In this document: positions 29,354-40,330 of the stretch, one piece after another | Position numbering within the stretch: position 1 is the first letter of the stretch | Layout of the letters: the number at the start of each line of letters is the position of its first letter | Origin: Caenorhabditis remanei | Taxonomy: Eukaryota > Nematoda > Chromadorea > Rhabditida > Rhabditidae | Assembly: GCF_010183535.1 (NCBI RefSeq) | Contig: NC_071330.1 | Coordinates: 8,847,717-8,911,716, forward strand | Length of the DNA: 64,000 bases | Reading direction: 5' to 3' | Translations under genes and position numbers: made by a program | Notes under the pieces: model-generated | Told to the model about the DNA's origin: nothing | Database searches by the model: none | What the model saw: the letters and a program-made list of their open reading frames with translations, nothing else

Positions 29354-30337
29354 TTATTGTAATGATCGTAAATATTCTTTACATGCTGAAGGCATTGGTT
29401 GCATTGCTTCACATGCATTTTGTGTTAAATCATAGAGAGCATCTGAGTTACGAGCTCCGTTGATAACGATCCATGGAATAAAATCAATTGCTGGAGTGAT
29501 AGACGCCGTTTTTTGACCTGATAGAGCCAGAAGGCGTCGACCACGTTGCCCTCCAGCACATTCTCGCATTCTGAAAATTGAATCTCTGCATAAGAAGTGA
29601 ATTCACAGCATGTGGTTTCTACTCTCCATCAAAACTGAAACAGTTCCTTTTCACAACGAACCTGTTGTATTCTGCTGGGAAATTCTGAGTGACACACGTC
29701 ATTGCCTCATCCAGTGAGTATTTTCCTTGCATACACAAAACAGCTGGCAGATATCTGTGAGGAAACCCGAAACGATCAATGACACAGTTCATTAATTGAT
29801 TGATTTCACACTCTGTCGGGCCATGTTGACACTGACATCTGGAAGATGATAGAGAGATTTTGACGGATTCTAGAACACTTGGCTTACTCGAAGTCATTCC
29901 CCTTTTCAGTGCATCTTGCTTTCCCGAACGGAATCACATTTAACTCGATCCTATTCAGATTTCCCAAAATGTCCCATGCTTTTTTAAGTTGTTGGCGAAA
30001 AAATCTAGAACAAAAATGATGTCTTTTGAAATTGAAAACGTCGAAAACGAACCGAGATGTATCAGGACACTGAGCTTCCATATAAATATCTAGTTTGATC
30101 ATATTCACCACTGGATCTTCAAGCTTCGGTCCATTTTTTCTTGGATCATATTCCATAAACTAAAATTCGATATACAGATTGATTTCCTCAAACAACTCAC
30201 ATCTCCGTTCCTTCCAATTCCTTTCTTTCCTGATTCATTGTTGTTCAATGCTCGATATAAGATGAAAATTGATAGAAAAAAGACGCCTCCATATATGTAT
30301 TTTCGGATTTTATTGCGTGTAGACGGGCGGATATGGG
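29354..30337 (-). CDS. GILT-like thiol reductase, 5' exon unresolved
   Basis: Related to gamma-interferon-inducible lysosomal thiol reductase, which reduces disulfides in endolysosomal or secreted substrates. Minus-strand exons 30337-30201 (starts inside a codon), 30159-30053, 30004-29888, 29838-29662 and 29570-29354 join in frame, giving about 250 residues. A first exon carrying the ATG must lie upstream but I could not place it: no ATG occurs in frame in the first exon seen. That exon encodes a basic stretch and a membrane segment (YGGVFFLSIFILY), so a type II anchor is likely. Family hallmark CQHGPTECEINQLMNC is intact. The active site reads EAQCPDTSRF, i.e. CPDT instead of CXXC. The C-terminal half has DFIPWIVING and conserved cysteines. 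It corresponds to the C. elegans GILT-like protein C02D5.2, as I recall. Confidence 0.88.
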
Positions 30338-32328
30338 CTGAAAAAAATATGCACTGTAAAACTGGCTAGTAATAAGAAATCAGATCTTAACGGTTTTTTG
30401 GCCTAACAACTTTTTATACTCACTGGAAATTCTGAAGGTGTTTATATTTCCAATAATGTACTGTATGACAGTTAAAATTGTGTGGTTGTTCAAAAAATTA
30501 TGTTTTTCGTGAGATTTACAACCGTTCGATTGAGATAGTCATAGTGCCGGCACATTGGACACGAATAGAAGGTTCTCCTGCACCAATGTTTTTTCATTTC
30601 ATCAACGGAAGCAAGAGGGTCAGAGGGAAAAAAGAGATCCACAGAGCACCTGACGTTCTGTCCCCAGTTTGTGAGATACTATCGGTGTCAAAACAGCCCC
30701 ATTTTTTTACTTTCAGAAATCAGCTAGAGCGAGTACAAATGTTTCCAAAACTTACGTATTAAAGGTTCCTGAGCCTCTCTTGTCAATTTCTTCATATTTA
30801 TAAATATGTGACAGGCGTAAAGTCCAAGAATGAGAATGATAATTGTGACTGATGTGAAGTAGAAGTGAATAGATTAAGGATTTTCTGGAAGATAATAAAT
30901 TTTGGGTTCCTGTCAAATAGTCAAAATATTTGAGCAAGAAAACGTCAAAATTGGCGAAAAAAGAGAGGAACAGAGAAGGAGAAACTAGCGTCGTGAGCAA
31001 ATATTTGAAATTATTCGGGAAACGTTTTGGGCGATTGATGAAAAATGGTTGAAACATTTTGCCAAATGAAACAAGAAATTCATCTGAATGCAGAAAATTG
31101 AACAAAAACGAGGAAATGGATAAGAAGAAGAAGAAGAGGAAAAAGAGAGAAATATCTATCTCGTTCAGATATTGAAATCTCAAAGTGATAGATCAATGTG
31201 TTTCTTCTTTTCCGACCGTTCGTCTCATTACAATTGAAACAGCTTCTACGCAGTAATTGTCGAGTGGCAATAGGTGGAGACGAAGACAGGTGACTATAGA
31301 ACTTGACAGAAATAGTATAGAAATTATGAGAGACGCAGAAACGACAAGTGACGTGAAGAAGCAAGAAGAGAGAGAGAGAGAGAAGAGACAGAGAGAGAGA
31401 CTCTTTGTGAGTATACGAAGAGTTTGACCAATAAGTAAGAAAAGAGAGAAAGAAGGAAAAGAAGAAGAAGAGCTTTTGGTCCATTCTATCATCAGAATGA
31501 ACGAGAGAATGAATAAATAGGAAAGAGAAGGCAAAGAAGAATCCATTGATCCTACAAAATGAGGAATCTCAGAAGTGAATTATTTGGTAAACATCTTATC
31601 CCAGAAATTTAAAAAAGAGAATTTGATCTATGAGAATAACTTTTTTTGGAAATGTTCTAGTAGAGTTATCCTAGTTATTTAACGTTTGAAACCTGGCTTC
31701 ACCCACCAAATACCATAATCTTTTCAGGTATCAATAGAATACGAGGAAACTTCCTATTTCTTATTATTTTTGTATTCGAAAACTCTTTGAATAAACTGGG
31801 ATGTGATATCAAAACCTATCTTTGCTCTATGTTTTTTTCGAACCAATATCGACTCTCTTTCATTTATATATGGAAAATGAACGGCTATTGAAATGAAAGG
31901 ATCGTGAGAAATTCGAGATGTTTTGAGATGAAAAAAAAACGAAAGCGTTCTCTCGGAAATAGGCAAGCTTCTCATTATGATTCTCGCTGGAATGTTATGC
32001 TCGAAAAGCTCTGGTATGTGCGAGATGTCTTATAATCGTTTTCAAAAATGAAAGTTTCTCGTTGGAACAAGAAACGAGGAAGAATAGTTTGCAAGAAACA
32101 GAAGTCCGCCCGCGTGTCGTCTTTTATATGAGAAATGAAATCGAAAGTGACTACTGGACGAGACAACAATCAGATCTTGTCCGTATTTTTCTTCTCTTTC
32201 TCTCTCTTTCGAAAAGCCTTCGTCTTACGTCTTTCGGATATAAACATAAACAATTCTTTAGTCCAATTCATTTACTTCCAGTCTTTGAATAAAATAAATC
32301 TTACAATTCACAATTTACAATTTACAAA
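30338..32328. other. Intergenic; upstream of GILT-like gene, downstream of gsto
   Basis: Must contain the missing first exon of the GILT-like gene (ATG candidates on the minus strand at 30542 and 30553 do not give the needed phase). A (GA)n tract at about 31365-31402 and flanking purine runs create S/F/L-rich minus-strand frames up to 143 codons (30752-31546). I regard these as shadows. Confidence 0.5.
31365..31402. repeat. (GA)n simple repeat
   Basis: AGAGAGAGAGAG runs within a longer purine tract. Source of overlapping serine/leucine-rich frames on the opposite strand. Confidence 0.8.
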
Positions 32329-34169
32329 TTACAATCCATAATCATAATTAGGTGTTCCTGTCATATAATCTTTGAAGAATCCGACGCCTGCTTCAGTGGG
32401 CTGACTGGCAGCAGCAACTTCTGGAATTGATTCCAATGTCTTGTACCACTTTGTCAGTTTTGGATAATTCGGCCCTGGGAATGAGGTGGATGATAACGGG
32501 AAATCTTTGAGAATGTGGGAAAGCCAGAAGGAGCGTTGAATGTTCGGGAAAATGAGATAGTCGACGAATCCTGGCTTCGAGTTTCCTAGAAGATGCTTCC
32601 AATTAGAAAGATACTAATTTAAAAGAGTGAAACCTTTTTTCAAAAATCACTCACCAGAATAGAAATCTGAAGTCAACAGGTTCTCTGCTTGCTCAAAAGC
32701 TTTCACCAACTCAGCGTATTTCTCCTCTCGAACAGCTGGATTACTGGCAGCTTGAACTGCTCCATAGAAGGCCGGAGCCACTGCACCAAGTCTTTCCAAG
32801 AGCAACTTTTGCTTGACCTTCTCATATGGATCACTTGGAAGAATACGAGTTTCTGGGAATAAATCATCCAGATATTCAGGAATATGAGCTGATTCAATCA
32901 CATGTTTCTTTCCTTCGTCATGCTCCAAAGCTGGCACTTGTCCCTTGTAATGTTTTGAGAAATACCAATCTGGTTTCTCTTTCAAATGGATATTGATGAC
33001 TTCACTTGGAATATGTTTCACAGATGCATAGATCAGAGCTCGCTGAGCCCATGGACAGAAACGCATATTGTAGATTCGGAAAGTTCCGGCTGCTGGAGGA
33101 GATGGAGCTGCGTCACCTGCAAAAATCATATTTACACTTTGAGAATTTGATAGATTTGAATTTCCTAAGTAAAAACTCACATTTACGTTGATTAGAAATA
33201 TGATTTCTCCACGAAAACCAACTAGTATACATATTTTCAGTTATGTGAGAAATGAAAGACGAATGAATAACAATTCTGCTCGGCCGGCCGTAGAATAATT
33301 ATATGTTCAGAATTGGAAACGAAAACAACTCGTTTTCAGTGACATAATTCTAGTTTATACCAGAGTTGCAACGGGCCGGGCCGGGCCGAAACCAGAATTT
33401 CTCCGGCCCGGCCCGGCCCGGCCCGGTTCAGCCCGGATTTTCAGTACTAAAAAAATTCAATGTTTTTTTTCGAAAATTTTTCAAATTTTTTGGCAAAAAA
33501 TTTTAAAGGGGGACACAACTAGTTCTAAATTGAGGGTTTTTGATATGAATCGATTCAGAAAGCCAGGAAAAAGATACATTTCTTTTGGTTTCATGTCTGA
33601 AAATGCGTCTAATGCGAGTTATGATACCTCCAAATGTCAAAAATCGATGCTAGTCGTGCACTTTTTCAGTGCATTTCAATAGAAATTCTCCTCGTCCTAC
33701 ACGTGAAAGCAATATTTTCAAAAATTTTCAAGAAAAAATTCGAAAAATGAACATTTATGAATGCATTTCACGTTCAGACGAGGAGAATTTCTATTGAAAT
33801 GTACTGAAAAAATGACGACGAGGAGCGATTTTTGGAATTTTGAGGTCTCATAACTCGCTTTAAACTGATTTTTTATATTCTTGAGAAAAATTTGGAAAAT
33901 TTTCAGACAAAAAAATTATTGAAAAAAAAATTCTAGTGAAAAAAATTCAAAAATTCAAATCCGGGCCGACCGGGCCGGGCCAGCCCGGAATTTTGCAAGT
34001 ATGGTTTATACACTTTCATAAATCGAAATAACTCGAGTATTTTTTCTAGAAAATGGAAATCTCAGATTCCTCGCAAAAAAAATAATTTTTCTTCCAACTT
34101 TTTTGTCTTTCCCCATCTGAACATACCATTTTTAAGAACTTTGGTATTGACTCCGGCGAGAACAGACAT
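32329..34169 (-). CDS. gsto-2: Omega-class glutathione S-transferase
   Basis: Cytosolic thioltransferase/dehydroascorbate reductase family. Three minus-strand exons, 34169-34127, 33116-32655 and 32585-32329, in frame, giving 253 aa, normal for GSTO. The thioredoxin-like domain begins FRIYNMRFCPWAQRAL, and Cys35 in RFCPWA is the omega-class catalytic cysteine. VPALEHDEGKKHVIESAHIPEYLDD holds the cis-Pro and the glutathione gamma-Glu-binding Glu-Ser. The C-terminal half is the helical domain and ends NYDYGL. Intron 1 is 1,010 bp because of a 643-bp hAT-like insertion (33361-34003). The other intron is 69 bp. The symbol follows C. elegans C02D5.3 by synteny from memory. C. elegans has a second omega gene in that clone (gsto-3), and only one is present here, so orthology to either is possible. 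Confidence 0.92.
33361..34003. mobile_element. hAT-like non-autonomous element in gsto intron 1
   Basis: 643 bp flanked by perfect 8-bp direct repeats GTTTATAC (33353-33360 and 34004-34011), the target-site duplication size of hAT elements. Ends are imperfect inverted repeats CAGAGTTGCAA / CATACTTGCAA, followed on both sides by arrays of GGCCCGGCCCG. Internally an inverted pair (ATTTCAATAGAAATTCTCC near 33672-33690 and its complement near 33780-33799) makes it a foldback. No transposase frame. Confidence 0.92.
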
Positions 34170-34946
34170 TGTTCTTTGGATAGCAAATTGAGCGGCTTGC
34201 CTGGAAAAAATATTTAAATCATTTGAAAAAACAATAACACATGGAGAATTAAGTATAATTAGAAATATGTAATAGAGTTTTTAAAAAAGTTAAAATTGAT
34301 CTGACCATAAAGTGAATGGGGAGAAAAGTGTTGTATAAATAGTTGGGAGAAGAAAAGAGGAGGAGACAGAAAATGATGACAAACAAAATGTTCTGACTGT
34401 CTGCGACTCATCCTTTTTCAAGGATTTATCTATGTTCTATGATTTGTTCAAAGATTACCAAACTGTAGGTTAGTGCCCTCAAGGACTGTCAGTAATACTA
34501 AAATTACCTCGATTGGAAACTCAGCATTAGAATAGAAAATTGACAGATTTCGGAAGAGCTTCTGGAAATGAAAATAAAGTTGAAGTGGGGGAGGAAAAAA
34601 CGAGAATGCAAGTTCAAGGCACGTTCAAAGAAGAGAAAGAAACTAGAGGAAAGAGAGAGATAGAGTGAAAGAAGAAGAAGACATAAATATGTTGTGTGGT
34701 CCGAAGTTATATAGAAAAGAAAAGTAGACAAAACAGGATGGGGGCGGGACTATCATTGCACATTGAAAGCGATGTTTTGTGTGTTCTTTATAGGTCAAAT
34801 TGAAATGATGACAATTGAAAAGAGAGGATCTCCCGCAAAGTGACTCTGAACTCTATCACAAACCACAAATGTGATCTACGGATTTAACAAAATAGAAAAA
34901 AAATGAAAAGAAATGAGGATCAGTGAAACAGAAATATGGGAATTCA
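34170..34946. other. gsto upstream region
   Basis: Putative 5' UTR and promoter of the omega GST. A GGGGGCGGGAC box lies at about 34740-34750. Purine-rich near 34560-34690. No gene seen. Confidence 0.5.
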
Positions 34947-35912
34947 TCAATTGTATTGTAGCTTCTTCTTCTTCTTGTTCGGAACAGGCTTGGTCGAGGC
35001 CGGGAAATCGGGATACTCGATTTCCCGATTTTCCCGACTTTTTTCGGGAAAATTTCCCGAAAAACTCCGGGAAAATCGGGAACAATTTTTTTTATCGCTT
35101 GTTGCTAAAATTTTCATCATTTCTGTCTCTTTCCCGTATTTATCATGAGTATTTGAGCTCTCCAGCAACGAATTCAGAAGCAGAACGTATGTTCTCGTCA
35201 CCAAAAACTGTTTTGATAATAGAAAGTTATTGAGCGCTGAGAGATGTTTCTGCAAAACGGGAGATTGATGGGGTTCCAACCTCAACAAACGAACTTTTGT
35301 TATTGAATAAGTTTTTATTGCTAGCATTGATGATGAAAATAAAAAATGTGGAAAAATGAGCATTTTTGAGTCATTAAATGTTCGTTTTCAAATATTCTCG
35401 AATTTCTCGAAAAATTCCCGATTTTCCCGAAAAAAAAGTCGGGAAAAAAACCGGGAACCCGATTTCCCGAAAAAAAAATTTCGGGAAATTTTTTTGTTCC
35501 CGATTTTCCCGAAAAGTTTTTCCCGACCAAGCCTGGTTCGGAAACAGTGAACGTTCCCAGTAGAATAAAACGCTTGATATGACTTGGTTTTCTGATGAAA
35601 TGTCGTCAGAATCAGCATCATTTCGTTGTTTCTGAATCGGAAATATCAGCTGATAAGGAGAACAATCACAAAAGAATTGACTGATTTTTGTTCATCGAGG
35701 TGGTATACTGCGTTCCTTAAGTATAGATAAAACTCCGCAGGTTCTTGTCCAAAACAAACCAGGAAACAGGGAGAGTGAGGATACTCGGAGAAGACCGCCC
35801 ACAAAAAATTCAGAATTTTCCCTACGGTTGGCCTGAATCCGCTCAATACATCTGGATCATGAAGTCCAGTAGAATAACCTAGACTAGAAGCAGAACTCAA
35901 AGTTTTATACAC
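34947..35912 (-). pseudogene. Probable 3' gene fragment interrupted by hAT element
   Basis: On the minus strand, 35912-35682 reads as a coding-like exon (77 codons, e.g. YSTGLHDPDVLSGFRPTVG and LRNAVYHLDEQKS). It joins in phase 0 over a 50-bp intron (GTCAAT ... GATTCAG) to an exon from 35631 (KQRNDADSDDISSENQV ... YWERSLFPN). That exon is interrupted by the 551-bp hAT element at the TTCCGAAC target. The old 3' end, past the element, is five Lys codons, four residues and a stop at 34947. I found no convincing upstream exons: the frame has a TGA shortly upstream, and a CCTAG acceptor-like site precedes 35912. It is either the end of a gene whose 5' part I cannot see or a decaying pseudogene. 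No family recognised. Confidence 0.4.
34985..35535 (+). mobile_element. hAT transposon remnant with dimerisation-domain relic
   Basis: 551 bp bounded by perfect 12-bp inverted repeats CAGGCTTGGTCG and flanked by perfect 8-bp duplications GTTCGGAA (34977-34984, 35536-35543). Subterminal regions are arrays of CGGGAAAATTTCCCG-type motifs on both strands. The plus strand around 35138-35205 encodes YLSSPATNSEAERMFSS, matching the conserved C-terminal hAT dimerisation motif (Y-x-S-x-P-A-[ST]-x-x-x-[AS]-E-R-x-F-S). The rest of the transposase is gone, so this is an internal-deletion derivative mobilised in trans. Confidence 0.95.
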
Positions 35913-35929
35913 TAGGAAATGTAAACTGG

Positions 35930-38900
35930 CTCTACCTTGAATGAGTCAAGGTTCGAACAAGCTCCGATTCAAGCTAGTTCTGAATAATACGGGAGAAATA
36001 GGATAAAAATATAATTATCAAAAATGTACTATTTGTAAGAATAATTTGTGCAAATGATGAGACAAGAAATCAGAATAAGATACTGTTCGAATAATCTGGT
36101 AATTTTGTAGGAAAATATCAAGATACTCTATTATTATAGATCACAGTAGGATGTTTCTCTTTGAGGAACAAACTCGAATACTCTCAAGATACATAGTTTT
36201 GTAAAACTGAATCATTTATGAATGAATCTGAGAATTTTCGAATTTCGAGATAATCGGGTAGATCTTCAAACATCATCATGAACTTCCCGTTCTTCTTCTT
36301 CCTTTCTTTCTTTCTCTTCTCCGGAAATAATCACTCATGTGCGATGCGCAAAACTTGTCTGGAAGAGAGAAAAATGGAGTAAATCGAGGGTTGTCAGATG
36401 AAGAAGAAGAGTTTTCAAATGTATCGAGGATTCTTTTTTCAAGAGTTTTAATTTCTCGAAACTTTAAACTTTTCAACCAGACGGACATTGCCACCTGGGA
36501 TTTTAAAACGAAAGGTTCTTTTTACTTTTTACTTTTTGATTTTTATTCAATTATTTATGGAAACATGTCTCTTGGGATTCGTTCAGACTGCTTACACTTC
36601 TGTTCAAACCGTCTAGACTAATTAAACATCAAAAATTTATCATTACTTCAAGTGCGTCTTTCATCACCTTTATATCACTTTTCGTTTTATTTTCTTATAC
36701 AAATTTTTCTGGTATTTTGGGTCTGTGTTTTTTTTTGAAAGCCAACTAGTACATCTACAGAACATTTGATTAAATTATAGAGGGAAGTATGTCTGACAGA
36801 CTCTTTCAAGAGACCCTCAAAAACGTTTTCCGGGATTCGGAAAAAAGAATTTACAATTTTCTTTCGAAAATAACCTATTTTCATGTGGAAACCATCGATT
36901 ACATATAATATTTTTGAGTGAAATGTTCTTTTCTAAAATATTTGTTCATTCAATAAAATGTTGTCTCACTCATCTAGTAGTGCAAAAATCTGAAAATTTT
37001 AGTAGGGTGACGTCATGTCTCTCCTATAAAAATGTGGGAGAGATCCGTTGAAAACTTATATTTTTCTCAATTCACATCGGAAAACTCGAAGAAAACATTA
37101 AATTTGTTTATTTTTTGACAAAGGAAACATTTTAAAAAGTGAAATCAGGTCACTCCCAGTAATCAGAACTGAATAAGAATAAAAAAATCTAAGAAAGGGC
37201 GGAGGAAAAGAAGAACACCTGTCACGAAAGAGGGTGGAAAAAACAAACCTCCCAGACAGAATTCTTGATAATTTTTCATGATTAACCAATATTTTTTTGA
37301 TGTGCAAGAGAGTATAATTTTTCATATTGATTTATTTTATATTGCTATATTATATTTTTTTAATTCTAGATGCATCTGGTTTGATTGTATTTCGCGTTTC
37401 GATAGTTCTGAAACTTTATTGGAAATTATTTTATCTGAATTGGAAGCTAAGCTTTTAAATAAAAATCTATTTGTTTTCGTTCCACACCTTTTCTCGTTCT
37501 GAAATAATGTTAAGGATTACTGTATCATTTTCTTGTTGGTCTTCGGATTCATTTTATGAAAATTGACTTTACTAAGTGGGAATAATACTTTTTTGAAGGG
37601 CGGAATCTTGATTATAACAAAATGTGTGAGAACACTACGAACGTAAATAAATTTCTAATAAACTGTATTGCTTCACATGCTTGATCGATTATTCAAAAGA
37701 TTTTGATTCGTTTAACAAGATTTAACATTCAAAAACTAGTTGAATCATGCACCATCCGTTTATAAATTCATTCCTCGAACAAATTTTATATCCAGCTTCA
37801 CGAAAACTCTGAAATTCCTTATTTAACTAACACGTTTTCATATTTTCTTTCTTCTTCTCGCGTGCAAGAATTTCAGTCTTTTTCTTGTAATCAATTTCCT
37901 CTTCGAACATCTTTCTATTCATTTTTGGTTGTTTTTGCTTGTCCTCTAAATTCACCACTATTTTCAGTGTTATTTTTGTTTCACTTTCCCACCCATCCAC
38001 ACGCTTTCTTGTCATCTTTTGCCCCTTAACCGGCCAGAAAAAGTTCGCGACAATAGCTCATCTAATGAGATTTTCCTGAGTGAAAAGTAGAAGAAGGGGA
38101 CAAAAAGAAAGATGAGAATAGAGAAAACCAAAAACAGAAAAAGCAAGGAAAACGAAGAATTGATGAAAAAGTTCAAGTCCCTTTCTCTATTTTTTCTGCG
38201 TTTTCTTATCCAAACGGATCCTGATTAATAGGTTTCTACAGCTTCCTTTTCTCCAGACAGAACGACTTTTCACCCATTTCCGGATTGAAATGGAAAATGG
38301 AGAAGAAGGAATCGTTTGGTACTTTTCGAAATTTTACTCTTTTCAGTTTTTTTTTAGTTTCAACTCTTTTCTCAATTATGGATACTTTATGAGTCTTGTG
38401 CCTTCATGACATCTGATCTACTTCTTTCTTTTTTCAGCTAATTTTTATTTAAACTCAGTTCGTTACTCAGATTTTCTGATCTGTTTATCAGAATGATTCT
38501 GCTCAATTAACTAATTAAAAATCAGAATGACTAAGTTTTGAGTCTCAAAGGATTCTATCAGACAGACACGTGACTTTTTAATTGTTTTCAGAGATTTTCA
38601 ATGGAAACTTTGAGCCACAATCTTTCTGTTTTTCTTTTTTCTTTTCCTTCATTGTCGCTGATTCAGTTTTAGGTAGAAGGATACTAAAAAACTGAAAATG
38701 GAGTAACTGCTGTTAGATAAAATATAAACATTCTGAAATGTCTCTTCTCTTTAAATTATAATTGATCGTAATTGTCTCTAACAGAGGCCACCCAAACGTT
38801 TTCATTACCAAGAGCATAGAAATTTGTTTCTTTTTCCGTTTTTTGCTTCAGTTTTTCTTCTCTCTAAAAGATTAACGAACACATTTTTTCTCTCAAAGTC

Positions 38901-40330
38901 ACTTTAGAACCTGCGACGTCTTCTTTTTCTTCTTCTTCTTCCTTCTGTTCACATCTCTCTTAATCAGGAAAAGAGGACACGCCCATTCACTTCGCAGCGC
39001 TCTTTCGTTGATTTTTTGAACCAAACTTCAGGAAAAAAGGAGAGTTCCAGTTTTCATTTAGACTTGAAATTGAAAGAAAAGCAACATATGAGAAGTTTGA
39101 ATTCTTATTATTATTCTCTTCTCAAAAACATGTAATTAACTTTCGATCAGATCAATGTTTTCTCCTTTTTCTCTCTATTAACCTACAATTATAGAAAAGT
39201 TCCAAGAAGAGAAAAATATGCCTCAAGGCTTTTTCTGCTAAAGTAATCAAATTTTTTCTTATAAACTTCATTTTCCCTTTTAAAATATAAATGGACTATA
39301 TATTCGGAAAAAGGTTCATCTAAATTGATCATCTGAATTCTTGTTCGTTTTACAATTAGCTGTTGATGACGAAAAGTAATTATCAATGGTGAAAACATGA
39401 ACGAAAACATGTTATTATTGTTTTTCTAGCAACTATTTTAAGTTTTTGTGAATCATTGAAGAGTTCCAGTGAATACAATAGGTAACAGTTGGGAAGGAGT
39501 TTTGCAATTAAATGTTTTGTGTTCAACCAAAATAATTTTCGAATAGTTTTATGAGTTTCAGTAAACCAGAATCAACCTACTTGTTTGAATATACACTCGT
39601 AATAATCTCTGGTGAATTGGATAAGAGGAATTCATTGAGATCAGAATCATTGTGACGTTTGTGTATTAGATTGTTGTAATCTCTTGTTTTCTGAATAGTC
39701 TCGCTCTTTTTGTTGTTTAATTTATCGATTGAAAATGATTGTCACACAAAATGTTTCAGTAAGCTTTCTGAGCGAAATATAAGTGTACATGATCCGAAAG
39801 TGTGAAAATGTCGATTAGCTATTTCGAACCTTTTTGTGAATCATGTTATCAATACATTTCCCACTCAATCTCTGACCCTCTGATTCCAAAAAAAACTTTC
39901 AAAAAGATAAAGAGTCTGAAACACCATTCTCTTCTTCTGTGTGAGACCTCCAACCCATCGTCACTTCTCTTCTCAAAACGCGTTCCCTGATGAATAGGTC
40001 ATTATCAATTATTCATATTTGTTGCATACCCTTTCTCTCTTCTTTTACCATTTTTTCTTCTCGTTCAAGATATGACCCAACTTGCCAAACTCGCGTTCTA
40101 ATTGGAATTTCGCCCACATTTTCATTTTCATCCGACGATAAGACTTCATAAATTTGGTCGTTTTGGAATTCAAATGCTTGCAGAAAAAGTGTTCGTCCAT
40201 TCTTTTTCTTGATCAATGCTCTTCATTCTTCTTCTTTTTCTCCAATCAACTTCTATTTTTCCCCAAACGAATACCCAGACATTCTGTCTAGATCATATTA
40301 CTCATTTATCTATTTTTTTGCAGTTATATC
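35930..40330. other. Gene-poor interval
   Basis: About 4.4 kb with no exon chain I can support. Contains a GGGCGGAG box at 37197-37204, long T- and A-runs, and pyrimidine-rich DNA up to the trans-splice-like acceptor TTTTTTTGCAG (ends 40323) of the receptor gene. The minus-strand frames at 36276-36494 and 37098-37325 and the plus-strand frame at 37278-37502 look random. Confidence 0.45.

Noticed and set aside
30752..31546. Overlapping minus-strand frames of up to 143 codons
   Set aside because: They arise from GA-rich simple sequence on the plus strand. Several frames are open at once, which is typical of low complexity rather than coding.
35941..35975. GGTTCGAAC resembling a tRNA B box
   Set aside because: No acceptor stem, anticodon arm or A box at the right spacing on either strand.
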